Origin: Inia geoffrensis
Taxonomy: Eukaryota > Chordata > Mammalia > Artiodactyla > Iniidae
Direction: 5' to 3'
Assembly (NCBI GenBank): GCA_036417435.1
Contig: CM070908.1
Span: 50,253,090-50,317,089 of the forward strand
Length of the DNA: 64,000 nt
Below the pieces are notes generated by a model. It saw only the letters and a program-made list of their open reading frames with translations, searched no databases and was not told where the DNA came from. Of this stretch, positions 23,041 to 35,494 are shown piece after piece. Each line of letters opens with the position of its first letter. Position 1 is the first letter of the stretch. The position numbers were made by a program, and so were the translations under genes.

Positions 23041-24781
23041 CCAGTGGTCCCCACATGGGACACAGAGAGACCAAAAGAGCCTGGAAGAAAGGAAACCCAG
23101 ACCGCACAGGCTTTTCCTAGTCATCCAAGGGTTTTCATCGTAACTTTATGAAGAGAACAGTAGAGGTTTATATCAGCACCCATTACGCAGGCAACCTTCA
23201 CCAGACCTTCAATCTGCAGCTAAATTTGATCTTGGAACAAGGCTACAAGTCATACCATTATAATTTAAACTCCTATTTCCCATGGGTAAATGCGATATGG
23301 TTTCATTTCTGGAAAACCATTATACTCCATAAAAATACCAAGATAATCAGAAGGAAAGGAACACAAATGGAAGCTTTTGTAAACATTTCTTATGTTAAAA
23401 AACATTTAACATAAGTTTGGTTCCTGCAGGTACTATTCTTGTTGAAGTTGGCTAAAAATATGAATCAGTGAAGTTTGGATTGAAGATAAATGACTTTTCC
23501 TAGCACATTTCCCGGTGGCAAGCACAGGCATATGTCACTGCTCTAGGCATCTTAGACTTGAATTCAAACTTAGAGTGATTTGTCTCAAAAAATGTATTCT
23601 CATTTGGTGTGAATGAATGGAAAATTTTTGCACAGTAAAAGCTGGGGAAAGAGTTGCCACAATGTCATTTTTTTGCCATGATCTCTTGCTCTTCTATTTC
23701 AGTAAGTCTGTTGACAATGACCTCTGCCTGATGTCAATGTTGCTAATCATTACGGTCATTACTGGTTTTGGTATTTGGGTGTTCTGATATATGCTACTAA
23801 AAAACCACGCATTTTTTACTAATGTAACACCATTGTTTTAAAATTTAAATAAATCTGAAAATGATTTGCATATTGATTGCATATTTAAAGAGTTCTCTGT
23901 TGCATTCAAATTTTGTGTTGAACAAAGCTTTCTTGTTGAGAACGCATTTTTCTAAATTCCCAGAATCCTCAAGAAGAGGAAGAAAATGAAAATTGATAAA
24001 GTAAAGCCTCATCCACAAGAATAATTCTTATCTAGTTCAAAGGTTTTTCCAACTAGTGGTGTATAAATATGACAGTTTTGAAATTGGAACAGGTAACTCT
24101 GCTTAGAGTTATCAGGAGTACAAGATAAAACCAAAGAAGACATAGATAAACCTGAAATGGTCTCTTTGAGACAAAACATACAGCTCTCTCTCTCCCTCTT
24201 CTCTCTCTCTCTCTATATATATATTAATATAAATAAACAGATGTATAAATAAATAGATGTATTTATTTACATATATATATATTTATATGACTTTGGTTCC
24301 TGAAAGTTGTCCAGAGAGTGTCCCTCAAACAGGAGATACAATTATAAAGTTATCTGAAGATGAAGAGTCTTCTTTCTTACATTCCCTGATAAGAACACAC
24401 AGGAACCATTTCAGCAGCTAGAAAAATTTGTTCAAAGGTGTGCTCACAATTCCCCAATCATGGTATCAACACACATGGCCTTTATTTTGTTTTATTTTCA
24501 GATTTAGCTCTTTAATTTGTTTACAAAGGGCAAATTACATTTTCAAATTTTTCATGATTATCATTTCTTCTTTCTCATGTAATGTGCTATGGATAATACT
24601 GTGTTTGTTTATTTTAATCTGTTAATGTGTATTTAGCATTTATATTTTCAATATATTTATAATTTTCTAAACATTTTATAATGGGTTTAAATGTTTTTGT
24701 GTTGGAAATGTATTTCTATTTAGTTGCTGGTTTTAAATTTTATTTTATGAATCCTGAGCATGCTTTAAAAAGGTAGTAATA
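23041..24781. other. Repeat-poor AT-rich sequence
   Basis: Apart from a microsatellite I recognise nothing here. Frames are short. 23420-24000 is the cleanest repeat-free block (see findings). Confidence 0.45.
24184..24290. repeat. (CT)n(TA)n compound microsatellite
   Basis: A CT-rich run followed by TA-rich and AAAT-rich runs. Confidence 0.88.
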
Positions 24782-24983
24782 GGGCTTCCCTGGTGGCGCA
24801 TTGGTTGAGAGTCCGCCTGCCGATGCAGGGGACACGGGTTCGTGCCCCGGAAGATCCCACATGCCGCGGATCGGCTGGGCCCGTGAGCCATGGCCGCTGG
24901 GCCTGCGCGTCTGGAGCCTGTGCTCTGCAACTGGAGAGGCCACAAAAGGGAGAGGCCCGCGTACCGCAAAAAAAAAAAAAAAA
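24782..24983 (+). mobile_element. CHR-2-type SINE
   Basis: Short CHR form with pure poly(A). The TSD aaaaaggtagtaata is 15 bases (24767-24781, repeated at about 24979-24993). A small deletion removes 'gtccggg' just after box B. Confidence 0.95.
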
Positions 24984-25207
24984 GGTAGTAATAATGCCAG
25001 TATTTTAACTACCAAAATGCTGTAATTGTCAGTCATAAAAAACCAAAAAACTTTATTAGTACAAGTTTTGGGGTTTTTTAAATTTAACATAAGAAAAGTG
25101 AGCAATGTGATGCTATCTTACAAATAAATCTAATATAAACTACCTGTATGACATTTAGAATTTAATTCTACTTACACTACCTCTTTAGAACATTTTTAAA
25201 AGTTTAA

Positions 25208-25352
25208 TTTGCACAAGAATCACCTGAGGGTCTTGTTGGACTTCAAGTCTCATTCGGTAGGTCTGGGCTGGGGACTAGGATTTTGCAATTTTTAACAAAC
25301 TCCCTGGTGATACTGATGCTACTGGTCCAGGGACCACACTTTAAATAGCAAG
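25208..25352 (+). mobile_element. MER5A-like hAT-Charlie element
   Basis: 'agaatcacctgagggtcttg', 'cattcggtaggtctgggctg' and 'gatactgatgctactggtcc' through to 'ggaccacactttaaatag' are the MER5A landmarks in order. Confidence 0.78.
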
Positions 25353-26030
25353 CCTCTTTTCATGAACTTCACATCCCACCTCATGGACTTAGTCATCTCC
25401 AGATGAATGTTAGAGATAGGTACCAGGTGGGGTCATTTTAACACCTATGATTTGAATGAATGGAAGGGGCCTGCTGGGAGCTGTGAGGTAACAGAGCTGG
25501 ATGACCCTGGCCTTAAAAGTCAGCACAGGGTTGGATTTATATGGAAGAAAACTGAGAGTTACAGACTCTTGTGAAGGGAGAGCTAGGAAGCCTTCTGGTC
25601 ATGGTGTAGAATTGAAATATTAGAAGAAACTGGCTGAGAATGTTTCCAGCAGCTTCCGTCTTTCTTTTTTTTTTAAGGGTTTTTTAAAAAAATTATGTGT
25701 AACATAGACAAAGTTATTTAAGTCAATAAATTTTTAAGGAATTTCGCATGTTCTGGTCCTTTCCACTGCCAATGACCTTAGTTCCTCCAAACTCATAATC
25801 TTCAAGATAAAATAGCCCTTTCAAAAAGAAGTTGTCATGTGAGCGAGCCCACAATTCTTTTAGTTTCCAATCAATGCCCCTGAAAGAACGTGGAGTTTCT
25901 CCTTGGTTCTCTTGCTGCTCATTCACTGCTGCGGAGCAGTGAGCCCCTGGCCCCAAACTTCCTCCCAAGCTTTGGGCAGTGAGGCCAGCACAGAAACAGA
26001 ACAAGACCCCTGCATTCACTGTGGGGTCTG
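25353..26030. other. Unassigned non-coding sequence
   Basis: No gene or named repeat. The 98-codon minus-strand frame at 25723-26019 has no recognisable domain. Confidence 0.45.
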
Positions 26031-26270
26031 CCAGCTCCCTCTGACTGCCCGGCTATGTAAGGAAACCCTCCCGTGTGCCCCTCCTCTCAGGACACTGATG
26101 TCACTGCATCGTCACCATCTGTTTGCTCGCTTCTATCTACCTCTGAAACCCTGAGCTCCCTGAGGGCTCATGACTGTCTGTTGTGTATCTGGTACACAGC
26201 AGAGTCTCCAGACTTCAGTGGACACTGATCCCTAAATACTTATTCAGTAAACGTGTGAGACCTTGAACAG
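26030..26270 (+). mobile_element. L2 LINE 3' end
   Basis: 'ctctgaaaccctgagctccc', 'tgagggctcatgactgtctg', 'ttgtgtatctggtacacagc' and a tail with 'aaatacttattcagtaaa' match the L2 3' terminus. Confidence 0.7.
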
Positions 26271-27799
26271 GTCACCCTCTCTGAATCCTCTTTTCCCAGT
26301 ATTAAATTAGAGGATGATCTGGAAGAGGGTGAACCTGCAGCTGTCCACCTGGTTTCCTTTGTGCTTTGACCTCTGTGGTGAAAAAGTGTGTTTTCATGCC
26401 TGCCCTCTACCCCAAGGCTCTTCTTAACCTCTGTGGCTCACACTGGGCTCTCCGGCTCAATGCAGGTCTTGTTCCTGAATTTGGGAGACTTCTACCTTTT
26501 CTATCTGTCTTCATTAATCTACTAGCTCAGGTGGTGCTCAGACTGCCTCAGGGAACAGAGTTTGTTGTAAGGAAGTACAGGGAGGCGAGTAAGTCAGGAA
26601 CCTTCCTCTGCAAGTGGCACAAGCACTCTGGTCCCTGAGCTTTCCCACTTGGAACAGCCTGCAGGCAACATGACGAGGTTCATCATCACCCAGGATGCAC
26701 CAGGAACCCCAGTCTCCCAACCCGCTTGCTGGACCCTCTGGGCAGGAGCTCATGGCTCTCTGGGTTTTCACTATGTTCTGTCGGTGGTTTGCATAGCACA
26801 AGGGGCATCATCAATGTTGTAATGAGATATGAGGCCAAGGGCACATCCAGTGGCCTTGCAGCTGTCAGTGGTTCACTCTCCACTGCTGAACTTCCTCATC
26901 TCCATCCTCTTGTCCCAACCAGCAGGAGCCAGAATGGTGCTTTCTTGGGTATCCCAAGTGGCATCACAGGGGTGAACTCACCATATAAATGTTCCCATGT
27001 CATGGGAAAGAGCTGCTGTTTCATATCAAATGATGTGCAAACAGTCTCTGGGGGCCCTAAGTGCTCTAAAAGAGTTCTTTAAATGACTTTTAAAATATTA
27101 TACTTTCATTCTGATAAAGTTGTGTAAGTACGTTGTGGATGACTGACTGACTCGAGGATGGCCACGGCATTTAAATGCCTGTGTTTGCATTTGGGTTTGT
27201 GATCACAGTGGTGCCAAGATGTATGCCTTTAATGACCATGGGCTGAGGACAAGGGTAGAGACCAACTACATGGCAATGCTGAATAATGCCTTCTCTTTAA
27301 GGAAAGGTCAGAGAACTTCACCATCTCTGCAACTGCGGGTTTTGCAGAAATTCTGCTACAGAAGAGTGCTGGAAGTGGGCCCTTCACCCAGCGTCCTGTA
27401 ACAGAGGCCGTGTGAAACGTGAGACCATCTGTGCCATTGCACAGTCACAAATTTATCTTGAAACAGCAATTTAGTTTCAGCAAAACAGCATCATCCATCT
27501 CATTGGAGTTATATTGTCAACTTGATTTTCCGTGGTCATATACTTTAAAAAATTAATTTGTAGTTTCTTTTTATTTCATGTCTTTTTAAGAAATGTAAGC
27601 ATAGGAAGCTTGCTGAAACCATTAGGTTTATATATATTTAAGTAAAGTTGTAATAAAAACAATTAAAGCCAATGTTGGAAGCTCAGAAAATGTTCCCCTC
27701 TTAGGAGAGCATCCATGTATTAGTCAAGCTTGAGAATGAACATCCTCTTTAGAGGTGTTAACCCCCCTGTTCCAAATGCATCCTCAGTCAAAGCAGCAG
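26271..27799. other. Unassigned non-coding sequence
   Basis: Frames of 60-118 codons are present but overlap on both strands and show no domain. 26640-27080 could be an old LTR or DNA element; I could not identify it. Confidence 0.4.
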
Positions 27800-28275
27800 G
27801 AAGAGGTACATAGCTGACTTCAAATGAGACACTGTCTGTGGGAGACTATGCTGGGGTCTCTCTCAGATCCCCTAACAGCTGCTGGGAATGATGCTGTTAA
27901 TGGCTCAGAGGTGCCACCTTCTCTGGAGAAGTGCCCTCAGACAGAAAGGAGCACATGTGAGAGATTACACCTTCCCCTCCCAACTGGGGACACCCCACAG
28001 CCATTGACTTGCTGACTTGGGGGTTCAAGAGGCCAGTCCTCTTGCCTCAAGATGAGATCTACTCAGGGGTAGACACCATGCTCCAGAGCTCCCCGTGGGA
28101 TCAGGCAGAAGCCAGACTCCAGATGAGACCACATCCTTGCGTAGCATCTTTTCCTTCTTTATCCTGCTTCCCTCACTTCACTCTTTCTCTCCGGAAAGTG
28201 CACCCCTAACATGCTGCCAAATTCCTGTCTCGCCCTCTGTTTTCAAGGAGCCATACCTAAGATACCCTCCAATCC
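27800..28275 (+). repeat. Possible LTR-like repeat, class unassigned
   Basis: It ends with a 'gaccacatccttgcgtagc' block, a CT-rich run and 'ttttcaaggagccatacct', a layout I recall from a mammal-wide LTR-like repeat ending '...aacctaagata'. The match is loose. Confidence 0.35.
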
Positions 28276-28524
28276 ATGGAAAACATATGTGGCACTAAGG
28301 CAGGCCTGCTATCCGGACACACATGGGGTCTCTTTGGACATGGTTCCTACTCTCCCTGTTACCATGAATGGGAGACACGCATCTCATTCCCCAGAACATG
28401 TTGGAAAATATCCCCAAGTGAGATTTAATAACCAAAGAACTCTGGCATATTGAATTTGAGCATTTCTGATTCATAGTCTGTGTGAGAATCTCAAAAAGTC
28501 ATCTCAAAAATGACTTTGTTTAAA

Positions 28525-28714
28525 TTTTTTTTTTTTTTGATGTGGACCATTTTTTAAAGTCTTTATTGAATTTGTTACAATATTGCTTCTGTTTTATGTT
28601 TTGGTTTTTTGGCCGCAAGGCATGTGGGATCTTAGCTCCCCAACCAGGGATTGAACCCGCACCCCCTGCATTGGAAGGCAAAGTCTCAACAGCTTGACTG
28701 CCAGGGAAGTCCCC
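28525..28714 (-). mobile_element. CHR-type SINE, long-tail subfamily
   Basis: Reverse complement of the subfamily at 4898-5092: T-run, 'aaagtctttattgaatttg', 'ggccgcaaggcatgtgggat' and the CHR head ending 'ccagggaagtcccc'. The two copies differ at scattered sites, so each is old. Confidence 0.9.
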
Positions 28715-29094
28715 CTAAATATTTCTAAATCTCCAAACTAAATGATTTCTTTAAAGGATCCAGTAATAAGAAACTTCCCTCTGATCTGAGAAGTTAGCAT
28801 CTCCCCAGGCACTCAGCACTATAGCAAACTGACTAACCCTGGACCCTGGAACAGATGTACCTGCAGCCAGTTATCCATCTTTATCCCTAGGGACCACCTC
28901 TATTTGGTAGAATCAACCTAGTCTCCGAGTATGGACAGAGTCCTGACTGTCAACCCACACTCTATAACGTATCATTTCAAGAAGCTTATGGAATAGGACA
29001 CTTTTTTATTTTTTGTGGTTCTATAGCCTTCCCCACTTACTACCCGGCCTAGAAGAAAAACAATGAAAACACAAATTAAAACTGCGTTAATGAT
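28715..29094. other. Unassigned non-coding sequence
   Basis: Nothing recognised. Confidence 0.5.
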
Positions 29095-29275
29095 AACAAC
29101 AGCAATAGTGCTACTAAGCACTTATGTCAATTACTGTACAGAAGACTTTATGATCACTATCTTATTTAACTCTCACAACTGCCCTGTGAGGTGACTGCTA
29201 TCTCCATTCCACAAAGGAGTAAACTGGGACCTTACAGGCCTTAAATCGGGTGTCTAGGATCACATGACTAGTAAT
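29095..29275 (-). mobile_element. MIR SINE
   Basis: Antisense MIR: 'cttatttaactctcacaact', 'gccctgtgaggtgactgcta' and 'ggatcacatgactagtaatg'. Confidence 0.75.
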
Positions 29276-29439
29276 GACCTCGAGGCTTTCCAGGGCTCTG
29301 CTTATTCTCCCATCCATAGGGTAGATCATGCTGAAGTGTTTACTTGCATGTGTGTTTTCAAGCAGAGATTCACATGGCCCAGCATAACCCAGAGTCAACA
29401 ATCTGTGAATCAATTTCCCTCTGAGAGAGTTCCTTGTTA

Positions 29440-29640
29440 CCTTGGCAAATATTGAAAAATTTCCCTTCCATTTCTCCAGTTGTGGATAACTTCATTACTT
29501 GCTTTAAAAAACACCTACAATAATAAAACAATAATTGTTGAAGTTCAGTTATAGATATTTGGAGGCTCGTCCGACTGTTACATCTACTTTTGTGTGTGTT
29601 TGAAAATGTCCAAAATTTAATAAAACACAACCACAAAGAA
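29440..29640 (+). mobile_element. Old L1 3' end (L1M-like)
   Basis: 'ttacatctacttttgtgtg' followed by 'gtttgaaaatgtccaaaatt' and 'taataaaacac' is the usual terminus of old L1M elements. Confidence 0.5.
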
Positions 29641-29769
29641 ACATTTAGATGGTCTTCTCAACTAACGTATAGTTCCTTTACAACAGAAAAGGCATTAATG
29701 CGTTTGCCACATAAACCTCCTTACCTTATTGCTTGCTCCATCTTATTGTAATCTGACATTAAAAACAAA

Positions 29770-30190
29770 CCCTACCGGTCCATGTATCAGCAGAACTGAG
29801 TTGGGCATGAGACACAGAAATCATACTGGACTGGCTTAAATAAGTAAGAGTTAATTTTTTCCTGGTACAGGAAGTCTGGAGGTGAGTAGGACGGGCCTGT
29901 GCAGCTGGTCCATGAAATCACCAATACCCATATCCTCCCACCTTCGTCTTCACCATCCTGGTACTTGGCTTTCATCCTAATGCTCATGCAATGACTGATG
30001 CCTCTCGGGGCACCAGGTGTACAGTCCAAGCAGGAGGAAAGGGACAGAGGTCATAGTTTCCCCTAGTGCTCCTTCACTTACGGAGGCAGGTCCTCGTCAG
30101 GGATTTCTGCCTCTTCTCATGGGCCAGAACCGTGAGACCTGACCATGCTAGGTGCACAGGAGCCTGGGAGTCAGTGCACCTCACTTTTCA
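29770..30190 (-). repeat. Old interspersed repeat, class unassigned
   Basis: Antisense-looking copy of a mammal-wide repeat: 'ttaattttttcctggtacag', 'gaagtctggaggtgagtagg' and 'ggctttcatcctaatgctca'. It is probably the same family as 32255-33012. Confidence 0.35.
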
Positions 30191-30784
30191 GTATTACAGC
30201 ATCATTCCTAAGTAAAACTGTATATCAAATATTGGGATAAATCATATCTTAGTTCATCTGGGATAGTCCTGGTTTACACTGGTAGTATTGGCATAATCAC
30301 TAAAATGGTCCCCTTTCAGCCTCAAGTGTCCTGTTTGGATGATAAGTGATATGGTTAACCTTTCTCTAATAGAGAATGGCAGAAGAAGTGCTGAGCAAAC
30401 CAACCTTAGGTATCTGCTGTACTCCAGCAACCCAAATAATTGAAAATCAATGTAAATCTTAACTTACAGCCTTTTGTGAAAATACCAAAAAAGCGTATAT
30501 TTACAACACAAAGCTAAACTTCTTTCAGGTGTTCCTTCCCATTTCTCTTGCTGTCAGTATCTTATGTGTGTGTGGCTGATGCTCCAAAGGGCTTTCCTCT
30601 TCCTTCTAAGTCCAGAAAATTCTCCTAATTCAGTCTGTGCAGCTCCCTCCCCCTCAAGTCTTTATTATGCCCTCCTCACCTCCCCACTACTGTCTCCTTC
30701 CTTCCTCAGCTCTGAGGCATCTCCCCGGTCTTCCCTCCAAGAAGAAACCAAACAGTATGAAAGAAGAGATATCTACCATACTAG
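30191..30784. other. Unassigned non-coding sequence
   Basis: Nothing recognised. CT-rich near 30640-30740. Confidence 0.5.
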
Positions 30785-30958
30785 TAACCTCTTGAGGCTC
30801 ATTCTCCATTCAAGGGCCGAGACCCACTGATGAAGCCCACTGTCCTCATTTCACAGCTGAAGAAACAAAGGCATACATGGGGTCAGCGATTTGCTGAGGA
30901 TCCCACAGTCAGACAATGTCAGAGCAAGGCCAGATCCGAGGTCTCTGAGCCACAGGTT
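30785..30958 (-). mobile_element. MIR SINE
   Basis: 'gtcctcatttcacagctgaa', 'gaggatcccacagtcagac' and 'gagcaaggccagatccgagg' are antisense MIR landmarks. Confidence 0.65.
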
Positions 30959-31874
30959 AGTTCTCTTTCTAGTGTCTTCCCCACCAGTTTTCCCACTGAC
31001 CTTCACATGCTCATTTCTCAAGCAGAGCTGGGTGGACAACAATGCATGGAGTGCTTGCTCTTGTTACCTAGTGGTGGTGGTGGCCGTGTGCATCAGACAC
31101 GGAACAGAAGGAAACACCACAAGGTTTCCCAGATGTGAGGAGGACAAGGACATCCCCAGCAATGATGCTCTGAGCACAGCAGGGGACCCACCCATCAGGA
31201 CACACAGCCATAAACAACTACTAGAGGCACCAGCACCCTCCGACTGGATATTACCCTTGCCGTCTCGCTGATCCAAGTTAAGAAGACACTTTCCTCTGTT
31301 TAAATCTAACACCACAGCCCAAGCACTCATAGCTTTGGGCTAGAAACTTCAAGTTTAAAATCCATTTGTTCACAGGAAAAGTAAAATGTGATTTTCTATT
31401 TGCTGGCAGGAAAGAATGTTCAAGTTACCCCTTAAATACTTTTTGGAAGTTAAATCACTTCTGCTGAGGAAAAATGATGAGTCAATAGAAACTAAATCAT
31501 GATCAGATGGATTAAATTTTTCTCAATAAAGTAATTTTTTAAAGGAAGGGCAAAGTGTTTAGAAGAATAGGTTTCCAGTAGATTTTATATTAACGATCAT
31601 CACTTCTCTGTACTTAAGGCTTATCCAGCCTGTTGTTATGGAAATACGGGATGTGGTCCCGAATGCAACAGTAGTATAATTTCACTGCAAGATTAACCAA
31701 GAGTGCAGTAAAACCCCTAGTCAAAATGTAGAGCTTTGGTGTTCTATTAAGTACAAGAAGGAAAACAGGACCCAGGAAGGAATTTACATTGACATCTTAC
31801 ATTTCTAAAGCTTTGGTTCCAGTGGGGAAATTCCTTTTGACTGCCTCTCCCTTCTGGATGGGCATTCAATTGAA
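30959..31874. other. Unassigned non-coding sequence
   Basis: The 126-codon frame at 30891-31271 begins in the MIR and has no recognisable domain; I do not call it a gene. A short (GTG)n lies near 31073-31086. Confidence 0.45.
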
Positions 31875-32075
31875 TACAGGCTTTCAGGGAATCCCAGCAT
31901 ATTAGAGCTGGAAAAGGTCTTAGGGAAGACCGTGTCCAGATGCTTCTTCATTTGCTTGGTGATGATGCGGAGGCTCTGGGAAGAGGGGTACCTCGCTCAG
32001 TCACACAGCTGGGGGAGACAGGACTTGACCCCCGGGCTCCTGATTCCAACACCGACGCAGGGTCCACACTACCAC
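31875..32075 (-). mobile_element. MIR-like SINE
   Basis: 'cagcatattagagctggaaa' through 'cgctcagtcacacagctggg' and 'ggacttgacccccgggctcc' to 'tgattccaacaccgacgcag' fit a core-SINE relative of MIR (possibly MIR3). Confidence 0.55.
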
Positions 32076-32254
32076 CCATCTAAAACTCTTAGAAACAGTT
32101 CGGCAAAAGCATGAGCCAGCACTACAAACCAGAGACCCCCAGAGGAAGAAGGGATTTGCAGAGACGCCTGCTCTTTGCCTCTCCAGCCTCCATCCCCTTC
32201 TGGCCACAGTCTCTGTTTCTGTTTGAAGACCCCTGGGTCCCCCACTTCAGTCCT

Positions 32255-33012
32255 CAAGGTTAGGTAGGGTCATGACACTAGCCTAAGGGGTGCAGCATGT
32301 GACCCAGGTCAAGCCAATCCCCATAGGACAACCAATTCCACTGTGATGGGTTCGTGGATGCGCACATCACTCAGTCCAAACCAATGGAAAACAACCAGAT
32401 TCTTTTTCTTTTTGCCACTAAGTAAACAAAATTTTTATTTGCAAAGTAATTTTAACCACTTTTCTGTATAGAAGGGATTCTACTTCTTTTAACTTATTAT
32501 TTTATATTGGAGCATAGTTGATTAACAATGTTGTGTTACTTTCAGGTGTACACCAAAGTGATTCAGTTATATATACGTGTATCTATTCTTTTTCAAGTTC
32601 TTTTCCCATTTAGGTTGTAAAAGAATACTGAGCAGAGTTCCCTGTGCTATACAGTAGGTCCTTGTTGGTTATCCATTTTAAATACAGCAGTGCGTACATT
32701 AACTTGAGAAATTATTTCGTTCTTTTCCACTTTCAACTTTAAAGGGAGAAAATATTAGGCTTGAAGCCACTGCAGCCCTCTTTCTACAACTTGGCTATTG
32801 AGAATAAAGTGAGTATACCAGCCAACAGAGCCAAGAGATGACAGAAACCACATACAAGAGACATTGTTTGAGCCCTGAACCCAGTCATGTCTGAAACCAG
32901 CTCAAACCATGTAACTTTTGTTTACATGAGCCAGTGAAGTCCACTTAATCACTCAAGCCAGTTTGGACTGGGTTTTCTATCACTTGCAATTATAAGGGTC
33001 CTAAATAACACA
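32255..33012 (+). repeat. Old repeat interrupted by an L1 tail
   Basis: The two halves, about 32255-32405 and 32715-33012, look like parts of one repeat: 'gtgacccaggtcaagccaat' on the left, and on the right 'catgtctgaaaccagctc', 'tttggactgggttttctatc' and 'acttgcaattataagggtcc'. The class is uncertain (LTR suspected). Confidence 0.4.
32487..32700 (-). mobile_element. L1 3'-end fragment, minus strand
   Basis: Antisense L1 3' UTR: 'tattggagcatagttgatt', 'acaatgttgtgttactttca', 'ggtgtacaccaaagtgattc' and 'gctatacagtaggtccttg'. The same sequence type occurs at 58955-59234 and, in sense orientation, at 62907-63144. No clear TSD. Confidence 0.85.
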
Positions 33013-33049
33013 AAGCCCCTGAGATAATTAGACCTATTTCCTACATTAT

Positions 33050-33195
33050 AAATTTTTTGCAAAACTGTTTTTAATAAAACTGAATCCAGACAACTGAAGC
33101 AGCTTGTGCAATATCCCTGAATTCTATCAGCAAAGCCAGGCCAGAACTTGACTCTAAGTCCCAGGTCAACTTCTTGAATTCTGAATTATTCAGTA
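33050..33195 (-). mobile_element. Possible MIR fragment
   Basis: 'agccaggccagaacttgact' and 'ctaagtcccaggtcaacttc' resemble antisense MIR. Weak. Confidence 0.35.
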
Positions 33196-33589
33196 GGGGT
33201 GCAGCCTGGGTCAGGTGATGGATGCCTCAAGGAACCGACGTGGTTAGGCTCCCCCAGTCACCCAAAGTAGGATGAGGAGGGTAGAGATCTAAAGCCAGGG
33301 ACAAGCCTGGATAAGCATAACAAATAACAGAAGAGAAAAATAAGACTGAAGATGAGAGATGGAGACGTGAATCAGGATCTGATCGAAAGCAAGACAGGAG
33401 CACATGGAATCGAATCAGGATTTGGAAGAGCAAGGAAAGGATCTCAGGCGCCTGGGGACTTCTGAGGCCCCTCACTAGCAGTCACCTATTTGTCAAGCCT
33501 TTTGAAGGTTAGCACACAAAAGCATGTAATTCCCATTACGTACGGCTGGCTTGTCTTTCCCCAGTGAGTTAACCCAAGGGTCAATATGG
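33196..33589. other. Unassigned non-coding sequence
   Basis: Nothing recognised. Confidence 0.5.
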
Positions 33590-33705
33590 AGGCAGATGTG
33601 ATTGTGTTGGATGTTCAGAGACCAGTGGTCCAGTCCCAGCTCTGTCACAGACCAGCTGTTGGCCTGGGGCAATGCCAACGCTGGGCTCAAGTAGGCCATT
33701 GGAAT
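33590..33705 (+). mobile_element. Possible MIR fragment
   Basis: 'ggtccagtcccagctctgtc' and 'acagaccagctgttggcctg' fit the 5' half of MIR. Confidence 0.45.
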
Positions 33706-33794
33706 TTTTGTGATTTAACTGAAATTCACTCATGTGAAACTTCACATGGGAGCTTCAATATAAAATCTATATCATGATGTTTGTCTTCATACAT

Positions 33795-34010
33795 ACTTAT
33801 GATTGTGTATTTTCCTTAAACTTTAAACCCTTAATCATACAAGTTCCTTAATGGCTCTCCTGGTGCCTGGTGGTTGAAGTTCACTGTCACTGGCTTGTCA
33901 CACAAGGTCCTTCATGACTGACCCCTGCCTCTGTCACCAGCCTCCTGACTCATTTCCTCCCCACATTCCCAATATTCTTAGCACACTTCACCACCACCTG
34001 TCTCTCCCTT
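33795..34010 (+). mobile_element. L2 LINE fragment
   Basis: 'tcacacaaggtccttcatga', 'ctgacccctgcctctgtcac' and 'cctcctgactcatttcctcc' match the L2 3' ORF2/UTR segment. Confidence 0.6.
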
Positions 34011-34335
34011 GGGAGAGAGATTCAGGAGATGGTCCGGGCAGTTGGAGGTTGGACTGGCAGGCACTGAAATGGACAGGACCAAAGGGATACAGGTGGGCTC
34101 TGAGGATGCCCTTCTACCCCCCTGTGCAGCACCTCCTTCCTGCCCCATGGCTGAATGAAGGCCTTACAGGAGGCAGAACCACAGAACTGAAGGAGCCTGG
34201 ATCCTGATCTGACCACTGGGAAGGCCGCTCACTGGCCAGGAACATCCAATTGGACTTTACAAATAAACAATTTTGCTAAGCCACCAAAATGTGGGGATTG
34301 TTTGTTACAGCAGTTAGCCTACCCTGACTAATACA
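34011..34335 (+). mobile_element. MLT1-like MaLR LTR
   Basis: The 3' end is clear: 'ttgctaagccaccaaaatgt', 'ggggattgtttgttacagca' and 'gcctaccctgactaatacag' are the MLT1 terminus. The 5' part is diverged. Confidence 0.65.
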
Positions 34336-35494
34336 GGGAGAAAGCAGATGTTTGGACAGCCAGCCATAGTCATGGCTTAAATCTTGGAATCCGTGGGTGA
34401 CAGGAGATGCAGCCGGGTCGCTACTTTGTTAATAAAAATCAGTGAGATGCCAGCTGGAAAGCCATTGAGGTTACAAAGGCATGATAGGCAGGCGGACCCA
34501 AGAAAGAGCCTCTTGTTTGTAAGCAAGAAAAGCCCTGGCTCAGAAATGCAGAGGGTTCTTGAGCTTTGGCCTTTGGCTGCATTGTTTCAACTTTCTTTCC
34601 AGGAGGAGGACAGACCTGAGTAAGTCTTCCAGGCACACTGCCCTTTAGGCACTGCAGACCCATCTGAGGTTGTGGAATGAACTCCCCAGGGGAAATAAAC
34701 CAGCAATGAATTTGTGCCTAAGCTTCAAGCTCAGTGACAAGGAAAGGACACTCTCCTCCACGGCTCCTGCTCAAAAAGAAAGTCAGCTTCGTGGTTACTG
34801 CCCCAGTGGGACCAATGATGACAAGGGTGTCGGGAGCTCCGAGGAGGGAAAGATGGAAGGGGGCCAATGTAGTTAAGGGCTGGCCTCCCGCTGTGACAAG
34901 CCACCAGCCTTCACAATACAGGGTGTTACACAAGGCAGAACTGCAATCCCACTTAATCAAATTAATTTAAATTTAAATTACTTGAATATATTGGGAACTT
35001 GTGGAGTTGGCAAACTTAAAATCACGTATTTATCTTTTTTCTAAGTATTCATCTAAATATTTTATCTAAATAATTTATGTAAACAATTATATCAATATTT
35101 TCTTCCAATAACTTGTGTGCTGTGCACAGCATAGGCATCTGAAAGCATTCTGTTGACAGAACATGTGAATGACACATGCTTTAATACCCTTTTCATGTAC
35201 TGACAAAGTTTTTATTTCCATTCTCATATACAATACGATAAGTAAGACTTCACTTTGTTAATAGCTTTGCTTTTTCATTTCTGGTGCATCATTCCACCCC
35301 ACTATCCCTCCCCGTCCCCTCAACAATGACAGCAACAAAACACACATCTCAAAAACCTTTCTCAACAGCCTCAATCCTCAGTATGTCACGTCCTCCTCCT
35401 TCATCTTGCATCGTCCCCTCCCTCCATGGCAGACTGCTCCCTGAGAAAGACCACCCTGCTGTGATAAAAATCACCCACATTTGGTGAAACTTTA
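34336..35494. other. Unassigned non-coding sequence
   Basis: No gene. 34960-35110 is AT-rich and free of recognised repeats. The 79- and 80-codon frames overlap on opposite strands without domains. Confidence 0.45.

Noticed and set aside
30891..31271. 126-codon frame as a small gene
   Set aside because: It begins inside an antisense MIR, lacks any domain, and overlaps other open frames on both strands.
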